In this document: one piece after another, positions 1-5,567 of the stretch
Position numbering within the stretch: the first letter of the stretch is position 1
Layout: every line of letters starts with the position of its first letter
DNA from: Enterobacteriaceae bacterium
GTDB taxonomy: Bacteria; Pseudomonadota; Gammaproteobacteria; Enterobacterales; Enterobacteriaceae
Length of the DNA: 5,567 nucleotides
Direction of reading: 5' to 3'
NCBI GenBank assembly: GCA_022712475.1
Contig: JALAGK010000483.1
Span: 1 to 5,567, forward strand
Notes under the pieces: model-generated
Databases searched by the model: none
What the model saw: only the letters and a program-made list of their open reading frames with translations
What the model was told of the DNA's origin: nothing
Position numbers and translations under genes: made by a program

Positions 1-4
1 CACT

Positions 5-9
5 GGAGG
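5..9 (+). promoter_or_regulatory. Ribosome binding site of vgrG
   Basis: GGAGG lies six bases before the ATG at 16, a near-ideal Shine-Dalgarno and spacing. It supports the ATG at 16 as the true vgrG start. The promoter is not in the window, because only 15 bases precede the gene. Confidence 0.8.
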
Positions 10-15
10 TCAGTT

Positions 16-2382
16 ATGACAGATGCTGTCCCTGCACTCATTTTTAGCCACAGCCATCATCGGTTGACGGTACAAAATTGCACTTCCTCTCTTGACGTGC
101 TGGCATTGGAAGGCCGGGAATCGTTAAGCCGTCCTTTCCGCTGGAATATTGAATTCACCTCCACCGATCACACCCTCACACCGCAGCAGATGCTAATGAA
201 ACCGGCGCAGCTGGTGCTACATGCAAAAGTGGCGCAAGCATTTGGTGTGCCGCTACAGCAACCGGTGCGTACCCTGCAAGGGGTTGTTACCTCATTTCAA
301 CGGGTCTCCAGCTCGCGTGATGAAACCCGCTATACGCTTACGCTACAGCCACGCCTCGCGCTTCTTAAACGTAGTCGTCAGAACGCTATTTATCAGGATA
401 TGTCGGTGCCGCAGATCGTGGAAAAAATACTGCGTGAACGCCACGGCATGCGTGGGCAGGACTTTCTGTTTTCCCTGACGCAGGAATATCCTCGTCGTGA
501 ACAGGTGATGCAGTATGGCGAAGACGATTTGACGTTTATTTCTCGCCTGCTGGCAGAAGTAGGGATTTGGTTTCGTTTTAGCGCGGATACCCGGCTGCAT
601 ATTGATGTTGTTGAGTTTTACGACGCACAGCAGGGCTATGCGCCAGAAATGACGCTGCCTGCGGTCGCGCCGTCAGGTATGCATGACGGTGCGCAGGAGT
701 CTGTGTGGAGTATGACAAGTCGTCATAGGGTGGTGGAAAAAGCGGTCTTCACCCGTGATTATAACTACCGCGACGCCATGGCGGATATGGATGCGCAGGC
801 TGATGTGACCAGCGGTGATGAAACGACCTACGGCGAGTCATACCATTTTGCCAGTAACTACCTGACACAGGGCGGCAACCTGAATGCCGAGCCGGAAAGC
901 GGCGCATTTTACGCACATCTTCGTCATGAACGTTATCTGAACAACCAAACTCGGCTCTCAGGCATTTGTAATGCAGCTGCACTGGCCGCCGGCGCGCTTG
1001 TGAAGGTCAGCGGCAGCACAGTGGAAGAGGTCTTTGCCAAAGGAGTGGTGATAACGGGAATGCGCTGTAGCGCACGCCGTGACCGTAGTCTGGAAACAGA
1101 ATTTACAGCCATTCCCGCCTTTGGTCGCTATGGATATCGCCCGGCGCTCAGGCAACGTCCGGTTATGGCGGGAACGTTGCCCGCGCGCGTGACCAGCACA
1201 CAGCAAAACGACATCTATGGGCATATTGATAAAGACGGTCGCTACCGGGTCAATATGCTCTTTGACCGCGCAAGCTGGGACACAGGGTTTGAAAGTCTGT
1301 GGGTGCGCCAGGCACGGCCTTATGCGGGGGATACTTACGGTCTGCACCTGCCGCTGCTGGCAGGCACCGAAGTTGCCATTGCTTTTGAAGACGGTAATCC
1401 TGACCGGCCTTACATTGCTGGCGTGTTGCATGACAGCGCGCACCCAGACCACGTCACCATTGAAAACTACCGGCGCAACGTTCTGCGCACACCTACTAAT
1501 AACAAAATTCGCCTGGACGATAACCGCGGTAAAGAGTCAATCAAGGTTTCGACGGAGCATTCAGGTAAGTCGCAGGTTAACCTTGGCTATCTGGTTGATG
1601 CTAACCGCGAGCAGCGTGGAGCGGGCTTTGAGCTAAGAACCGATGCCTGGGGCGCAATTCGCGCCGGGAAGGGGATTTTCATCAGCGCTGATGAGCAGGC
1701 GCAGGCGCAGGGGCCTGTACTTGAGATGAAGCCCGCGATGACGCCCTTAAAGGGCGGCGCAGAGATGGCCCAGTCCCTGATGGACCTGGCGGGAAAATAT
1801 GATGTCTCTGTAGCTGACATACAGCCACAGCAGCGCAAACTGCGTTCTGGCTTTGATACGCTTAAACAACCGGTGCTGGTGGCTTCGGCGCCGGAAGGGA
1901 TTGCACTGAGTACGCCGGGAAATATGCAACACAGTGCCAGTGGCGATCTCATTTTGACCTCTGAAGCAGATGCCTCATTATCCGCGCTCCAGCGCATTAC
2001 GCTTGCTGCAAAAAAAGCATTGGCGGTGTTTGTCCATGAGCTGGGTATCAGAATGGTGGCTGCTGCCGGAAAAGTGGAACTCACTGCGCAAAGTGATGAA
2101 ATGAAGCTGACATCTCAGCGAGCCATGACAATAAAAAGCGTTGAAGATGAGGTCATCATCTGCGCGAACAAGAAGATTTCATTAACCTGTAACGGCTCAT
2201 CAATTGTGCTGGAAGGCGGAAAAATTACGCTTATTACCAGCGGAGAAGTTGAAATCAAATCTGCAACACTTTCGATGGCCGGACCGGAGCAAGTAGCCGT
2301 ACCAGTACAAGGCTATTCACTGTGCGAGTCCCTGGCTAACAGCAGTGCAAGGAACAATGATGGACTGGTGAAAATGGAGTGA
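16..2382 (+). CDS. vgrG: T6SS tip protein VgrG (TssI)
   Basis: This is a complete 788-residue VgrG, the trimeric needle spike that caps the Hcp tube of the T6SS and carries effectors out of the cell. The N-terminal part (about residues 10-385) resembles the phage gp27/GPD hub, opening with the typical pattern of a short beta strand, then LEGRESLSRPFRW and an EFTSTD stretch. A gp5-type OB fold follows at about 389-475, with DIYGHIDKDGRYRV, then SLWVRQ and DRPYIAGVLHD. A NNKIRLDDNRG motif at about 494-504 and glycine-rich strands lead into a DUF2345 beta-helix spike (about 564-758) with alternating short hydrophobic strands. The protein ends in a tail of about 30 residues after the spike. There is no C-terminal enzyme domain, so it is a structural carrier rather than an 'evolved' VgrG. 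The length is normal for a VgrG with DUF2345. It is followed at once by an adaptor and a toxin, so its cargo is probably the toxin encoded here. Confidence 0.97.
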   Translation: MTDAVPALIFSHSHHRLTVQNCTSSLDVLALEGRESLSRPFRWNIEFTSTDHTLTPQQMLMKPAQLVLHAKVAQAFGVPLQQPVRTLQGVVTSFQRVSSSRDETRYTLTLQPRLALLKRSRQNAIYQDMSVPQIVEKILRERHGMRGQDFLFSLTQEYPRREQVMQYGEDDLTFISRLLAEVGIWFRFSADTRLHIDVVEFYDAQQGYAPEMTLPAVAPSGMHDGAQESVWSMTSRHRVVEKAVFTRDYNYRDAMADMDAQADVTSGDETTYGESYHFASNYLTQGGNLNAEPESGAFYAHLRHERYLNNQTRLSGICNAAALAAGALVKVSGSTVEEVFAKGVVITGMRCSARRDRSLETEFTAIPAFGRYGYRPALRQRPVMAGTLPARVTSTQQNDIYGHIDKDGRYRVNMLFDRASWDTGFESLWVRQARPYAGDTYGLHLPLLAGTEVAIAFEDGNPDRPYIAGVLHDSAHPDHVTIENYRRNVLRTPTNNKIRLDDNRGKESIKVSTEHSGKSQVNLGYLVDANREQRGAGFELRTDAWGAIRAGKGIFISADEQAQAQGPVLEMKPAMTPLKGGAEMAQSLMDLAGKYDVSVADIQPQQRKLRSGFDTLKQPVLVASAPEGIALSTPGNMQHSASGDLILTSEADASLSALQRITLAAKKALAVFVHELGIRMVAAAGKVELTAQSDEMKLTSQRAMTIKSVEDEVIICANKKISLTCNGSSIVLEGGKITLITSGEVEIKSATLSMAGPEQVAVPVQGYSLCESLANSSARNNDGLVKME
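2376..2379 (+). promoter_or_regulatory. Ribosome binding site that decides the adaptor start
   Basis: GGAG inside the last codons of vgrG sits five bases before the ATG at 2385. A GTG at 2379 is in the same frame and overlaps the vgrG stop as GTGA, but this GGAG is too close to serve it and no equally good site lies further upstream. I therefore prefer ATG 2385, while GTG 2379 remains possible. Confidence 0.6.
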
Positions 2383-2384
2383 CC

Positions 2385-3257
2385 ATGGATAATTTTCGCT
2401 ACTTACAGCCTTCTTTTTCTCTTGGACATCACACACATGTGTTGATTGATCGGTTACGTTGCCCGCAGCCTCCAGATGGCTGGCCGGTAGTACCAGTTGT
2501 GTCTGCCGTACTTGAACCTCAGGCGCACCTCTATCCATGGCTGGTTGCATTGGCAGAGCTGACACACCCGCAACTGCTGGAGTTAGATAAGACGCTCGCA
2601 GAAAAAGCGACATCGCCAGATATGATGCTGTTGGGCAGCCAGTATGAGCTAGCCACGCTAAAGTTACGCCTTGCTGATGCGTTTATTTTTCAGCCCGATG
2701 GTGGCAGAGAGCGTTATTTACTGCGTTACTATGACTGCCGGGTGTTTTTTCAACTTTTGCGTATGCAGCCTGCGTTGGCGTTGCAACGCTGGAGTCGGCA
2801 AACAGGGATTGATTTTTGTAGCTGGCAGGATGAGGGTGGCAGAGTCACTTTTGATTGCCGCGCACTGATAGCTGAACAGGCCAGTATTCCAGCGGCTCAG
2901 GAATACCACCGGTTGTTGAATATTGGATTGATTAATCAGGTGCTACAACGGTATGGCATGCCTCCTGATTTGGCAAAAAGACGCACGTTAAGCGATGAGA
3001 CTGAGCGTTTAATCATTACCGCCAGGGATGAGTGTGGATTAACCGACCCGGACGATCTCATAAGTTTTGCGCTGCTAGGTTTGACGGTACATGAACGATA
3101 CTGGCAAACACAAAAAATGAGCGCGCTACTAAAACTCACAGCAGGACAGCCGGGGGCATTCCACACTGAACTAACATTAATGGATGATGAGGCGCTAGCG
3201 CAGCTTCGTCATCAGTGCCAGTCCTACTTCAGGGAGGAGGAACGTAATGGCGTGTAA
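2385..3257 (+). CDS. DUF4123 T6SS effector adaptor (Tap/TEC, VasW-like)
   Basis: This cytoplasmic chaperone/adaptor of about 290 residues belongs to the DUF4123 family, whose known members (Tap-1/TEC, VasW) bind a cognate effector and load it on the tip of the VgrG made from the same cluster. The DUF4123 domain occupies roughly residues 10-140. Its best marker is LRYYDCRVFF at about 113-122, close to the family's RYYDPRV signature but with Cys where Pro is usual. The remaining 150 residues form a more divergent, largely helical region, as expected for the part that varies with the effector. The start chosen is ATG 2385 with a GGAG at good spacing; the GTG at 2379 would add two residues and give a 4-nt overlap with vgrG. 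The 3' end overlaps the toxin gene by 11 nt, so the three genes are probably translated from one message and coupled. Its place between vgrG and a VasX-like toxin matches vasW in Vibrio cholerae. Confidence 0.9.
   Translation: MDNFRYLQPSFSLGHHTHVLIDRLRCPQPPDGWPVVPVVSAVLEPQAHLYPWLVALAELTHPQLLELDKTLAEKATSPDMMLLGSQYELATLKLRLADAFIFQPDGGRERYLLRYYDCRVFFQLLRMQPALALQRWSRQTGIDFCSWQDEGGRVTFDCRALIAEQASIPAAQEYHRLLNIGLINQVLQRYGMPPDLAKRRTLSDETERLIITARDECGLTDPDDLISFALLGLTVHERYWQTQKMSALLKLTAGQPGAFHTELTLMDDEALAQLRHQCQSYFREEERNGV
3232..3240 (+). promoter_or_regulatory. Strong ribosome binding site of the toxin gene
   Basis: GGGAGGAGG, an extended Shine-Dalgarno, ends six bases before the toxin ATG at 3247. 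It lies wholly inside the last codons of the DUF4123 gene. It fixes the toxin start and suggests that toxin translation is coupled to that of its adaptor but initiated efficiently. Confidence 0.8.
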
Positions 3258-4392
3258 TTTCTGTGATAAAAAAGGGCTTGCGCTTCTGCCTGTACGCCCG
3301 GCGATAGTGAGAAAGGAAGCCGGGGCACCGTCATTACCGCCGGAGATTCAGCCAGATGTAGCCGAACGGGGTATCGTGAGTTACACCTGCCGGACACTGC
3401 GTGCCGGTTATCTCTACATGTGGGATGAGAAGCGCAGAGCATGGACCGACTATATCGTGACGGATGAGGGATATTTCTGGTGCACGGGGGCGTCTGCCCC
3501 TGCGGTGGAACCGCCACAAGGTGTCAAGCCATGTGCTGGAAAGCTCGATGAGGTGGCAAAAGCCAGCTTTATAACGTTACCGGTATCGCTGGATAAAGCA
3601 AATAACGGGCGTTTCTGGTTTGCATGGTGCGACTATCCCTGGACCCAGAGTGTGCGAGATGAGCTTGAAAAGGCAGAAAATCGCGAAGCGCATATGCAGT
3701 GTTTTGATCTGGCTCAGTGGCTGGAAAGTCGCGCTGTGCCCCAGGCGTTTCCCCTTAGCAGGCTGCGTGACACGGTAGTGGAGTACGCATCGCCACGCGA
3801 ATGGGATAAATGGTTCGATTTTATCTCAGCGCCCTGGTTACCCCGTGAAGAGGAAGCGGCGCAGTATTTAATTGAGACCGCAGTGAACGTGTCATCCCGT
3901 CCTCCGTTGAGAAGTGATCCAACCTTACCAGCCATACTGGCGATTCCTGACTCTACTGGCGTGGCTCGCGATTTAGCACAGCTATTGACTCAGTCTACGG
4001 ATGAATCGCTGGAATACTGTCGCGCCAGTGAGTTGTTTGAAGATTTCGATCGCGATCTGAAGCTACATACGATGATTGAGACGATGAAGTACAGCGTAAA
4101 GGAGAACGCGAAGGCGAATATCGCCCAGGATTCGAAACGGCGTGAAGAACAGCTAGAGGGTGGTTTGGTCACCGATATTTTTGGTGGTACGCGTTATGTG
4201 CCAATGACCGAAAAGACCCGGCGTGTATTGTCAGACATGGCTCGTGAGAGCACTAATAAAAATTTCGACAGATGGAGTGATGAAGCCTGGGATCGTTATC
4301 AGGAGTACTATAAAACTGCTGAGCAGGAGAAATTTAAAACCAACTACCAGCAGGCGTTGAGCGAATTCTACAAAATACATCCGAAGCACTAA
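3247..4392 (+). CDS. VasX-like T6SS effector (BTH_I2691 family), N-terminal fragment
   Basis: This is the first 381 residues of a large T6SS toxin resembling VasX and the BTH_I2691 family. The opening MACNFCDKKGLALLPVRPAI, with a CxxC at Cys3 and Cys6, is characteristic of the VasX N-terminal region. LRAGYLYMW at residues 51-59 fits the MIX-type marker motif (R52-x-G54-x-x-Y57) that labels T6SS effectors for delivery. The middle is mixed alpha/beta with several Trp/Pro-rich turns, and the last 100 residues are highly charged and probably helical. Intact family members are much longer (VasX is over 1000 residues) and carry membrane-inserting helices in their C-terminal half. This frame instead ends at TAA 4390-4392, immediately followed by an in-frame TAG. 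The C-terminal half of the family continues in another frame from about 4386-4398, so this is best read as a fragment made by a frameshift. On its own it keeps the delivery region but lacks the likely killing region. It overlaps the adaptor gene by 11 nt. Confidence 0.88.
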   Translation: MACNFCDKKGLALLPVRPAIVRKEAGAPSLPPEIQPDVAERGIVSYTCRTLRAGYLYMWDEKRRAWTDYIVTDEGYFWCTGASAPAVEPPQGVKPCAGKLDEVAKASFITLPVSLDKANNGRFWFAWCDYPWTQSVRDELEKAENREAHMQCFDLAQWLESRAVPQAFPLSRLRDTVVEYASPREWDKWFDFISAPWLPREEEAAQYLIETAVNVSSRPPLRSDPTLPAILAIPDSTGVARDLAQLLTQSTDESLEYCRASELFEDFDRDLKLHTMIETMKYSVKENAKANIAQDSKRREEQLEGGLVTDIFGGTRYVPMTEKTRRVLSDMARESTNKNFDRWSDEAWDRYQEYYKTAEQEKFKTNYQQALSEFYKIHPKH

Positions 4393-4397
4393 TAGCA
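4338..4397 (+). other. Frame-change zone that splits the toxin
   Basis: The upstream frame is open until TAA 4390-4392. The downstream frame has its last stop, TAA, at 4335-4337 and is open from 4338 on, so any shift joining the two must fall in this 55-base zone. A net -1 shift is needed, equal to one lost base. The protein pattern favours the right end: the upstream frame reads well to Pro-Lys (4381-4386), and the downstream frame reads Leu-Ile-Ala-Met from 4389. One extra base at about 4387 would restore continuity; a C there would give Pro-Leu. No homopolymer run lies at that point. Confidence 0.75.
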
Positions 4398-5567
4398 ATG
4401 TATCTGGCGCAGCTTCAGCATCACAATTTCACTAACTTTTTTGCCAGTAATTTTGACACGACCGATATCAAAGGTGGCGTTCATTATTCTCTGACGCTTG
4501 GGCTCTGTCTGTTAGGAGGCCAGAAAGAAGGCCCGTGTTTTGATTACTATCTCAAGCGCCTGCAGGGGGATCTGGACGATCCTCAAAACCCTTTCCTGCG
4601 AGCCTGGGTGCTAAACCAGAAAGAACTTTCCCGCATTATCAAAACATCTGCGCCAGCGCAGGTAGCGATGACGCACGTACATGAACTACCCTGGAACGCC
4701 ATGATAGGTGCGTATGCCTCTTATTTGGGCAGCCTTGCAGAAAAAACAGAATTGCTAAATACCTTGAGTATACCGCTGACCGGTGTATTGCTCTCCATGA
4801 TGGGTAAAGTACCTGAAGATGGAGTATCGCGTTTTATTGTTTTACTGGCGGTCAGAACTGAAGCGCCGATAGCGTATTTTGAGCGCCAGGGGACCCGCCG
4901 GCGGCTTTCAGAAAATCTCTCCCGGATGCTGCTCAATCAGCTTTTTGATGGTGAAGGACTTTCTCCGGCAAAACAAATTGAAGCTAAGCAGCGCTTTGCC
5001 CGCCAGATGGCCGCTCGACCTACTACCAAAGAAATGATAACGCTGCTCGAAACAGAAATGCGCCAGAAAGAAGCCAACGGCATAAATTTGCAGGGTGAAG
5101 CAAAACAGGGCTATCTGGGATTGTTGGTGGATGAGATGGACGAGTCTCTCAGAGGTAAAAATGTGGATGAACGTCTGGCGTGGGCGAAGACGCGGGCAAT
5201 GACAGGTGATATGGCCGATGATTTCATGATGAAACGCAGCCTAAATAAAGCATCCCAGGCGGGCAATGTCGTTTCCCTGTTGTTTCAACTTGCAGCAGTG
5301 GGGTTAATGGTCAAGCAGGAACAGAGCTGGTATGGGGGCATTAAAACCCCCGCGCAACAGCGACTGACCGCGACCTGGGCAGGTATTGCCGGTAGCTCAC
5401 TGGAAACAGCGGCAGGAGTGATTAAGTTTCGAACTATGCGCGGGATGCGGGCGGTGAGGCCTTGGGTTAATGTTATTAGCCGTTTGGGGAGAGGTTTGGG
5501 AATAGCTGCATCCGGGTTTATTGCGGGACTTGATATGATGGAGGGAATTAAACAGTGGAGCTTAGGG
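4398..5567 (+). CDS. VasX-like T6SS effector, C-terminal fragment (runs off the window)
   Basis: An open frame of 390 codons without a stop continues to the right edge, so the 3' end is missing. Its sequence reads as the direct continuation of the preceding toxin half. The ASNFDTTDIKGGVHYSLTL stretch (about 16-34), the CFDYYLKRL-GDL segment (47-59) and the LRAWVLNQKE motif (67-76) look like the mid-protein region of BTH_I2691/VasX-type effectors, recalled rather than aligned. A charged helical stretch (about 200-280) precedes a hydrophobic segment at about 288-305 and a second Gly/Ala-rich one at about 366-380. These fit the membrane-inserting, colicin-like part of such toxins. ATG 4398 is the first start in the frame. 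It has only a weak GAAG 11 bases upstream and sits five bases after the first half's stop, so independent translation is doubtful though re-initiation is possible. Most likely it is the frameshifted rear of one toxin gene; a two-polypeptide toxin is the alternative. Confidence 0.82.
   Translation, partial: MYLAQLQHHNFTNFFASNFDTTDIKGGVHYSLTLGLCLLGGQKEGPCFDYYLKRLQGDLDDPQNPFLRAWVLNQKELSRIIKTSAPAQVAMTHVHELPWNAMIGAYASYLGSLAEKTELLNTLSIPLTGVLLSMMGKVPEDGVSRFIVLLAVRTEAPIAYFERQGTRRRLSENLSRMLLNQLFDGEGLSPAKQIEAKQRFARQMAARPTTKEMITLLETEMRQKEANGINLQGEAKQGYLGLLVDEMDESLRGKNVDERLAWAKTRAMTGDMADDFMMKRSLNKASQAGNVVSLLFQLAAVGLMVKQEQSWYGGIKTPAQQRLTATWAGIAGSSLETAAGVIKFRTMRGMRAVRPWVNVISRLGRGLGIAASGFIAGLDMMEGIKQWSLG

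Noticed and set aside
958..1452. 164-codon antisense open frame inside vgrG
   Set aside because: It lies wholly opposite strongly supported VgrG coding sequence, has no recognisable protein features and no good ribosome binding site that I can see; it is a shadow of codon bias.
1217..1636. 139-codon alternative-frame ORF within vgrG
   Set aside because: It overlaps the gp5 OB-fold region of VgrG, and its translation has no family resemblance.
1587..2084. 165-codon antisense open frame opposite the VgrG spike region
   Set aside because: It is rich in Ser/Ala/Pro as expected of a reverse-complement shadow, and the sense strand encodes a clear DUF2345 domain.
2100..2382. VgrG as an 'evolved' VgrG with a fused toxin domain
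   Set aside because: Only about 30 residues follow the beta-helix spike, too few for an enzyme domain.
4330..4392. Programmed -1 ribosomal frameshifting as the way to join the two toxin halves
   Set aside because: The only slippery-like run, AAATTTA at 4330-4336, is in the wrong phase and lies at or before the downstream frame's own stop at 4335-4337. C AAA ATA at 4371-4377 does not fit X XXY YYZ. I see no obvious strong hairpin just downstream.
4721..4936. 71-codon antisense open frame opposite the toxin's C-terminal half, considered as an immunity gene
   Set aside because: It is antisense to well-formed toxin coding sequence, has no clear hydrophobic membrane segment and no immunity-like features.

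Overview
The window is a type VI secretion system (T6SS) 'vgrG island' read entirely on the + strand. It comes from a gamma-proteobacterium, most likely one of the Enterobacteriaceae or close kin. That placement is an inference from moderate GC, strong Shine-Dalgarno sites, tight overlapping gene order and the enterobacterial flavour of the VgrG protein; no marker gene fixes the genus.

Layout: a complete vgrG spike gene (16-2382) begins just inside the left edge behind a GGAGG ribosome binding site. It is followed by a DUF4123 effector-loading adaptor (best start 2385, ends 3257). The adaptor overlaps by 11 nt the start of a large T6SS toxin of the VasX / BTH_I2691 type (from 3247). The toxin reading frame stops at 4392 with tandem in-frame stops (TAA TAG). 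Family-like sequence then resumes in a different frame and stays open for 390 codons to the right edge (4398-5567), so the toxin is split into an N-terminal delivery half and a C-terminal half. There is no non-coding stretch longer than about 15 nt, no RNA gene, and no IS, CRISPR or terminator that I can see.

How the genes work together: VgrG forms the trimeric tip of the T6SS tail tube. The DUF4123 protein is the chaperone that recognises the effector's N-terminal domain and loads it on the VgrG tip. The VasX-like effector would be injected into a neighbouring cell and, by analogy with VasX, would damage its membrane. The order vgrG - DUF4123 - VasX-like toxin is the same as vgrG-2 - vasW - vasX in Vibrio cholerae. 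The matching immunity gene would be expected immediately downstream, outside the window.

The point most worth checking is the toxin split near 4387. It is either a recent one-base loss (or sequencing error) that inactivates the toxin, or a genuinely two-piece effector whose second half starts at ATG 4398, five bases after the first stop.
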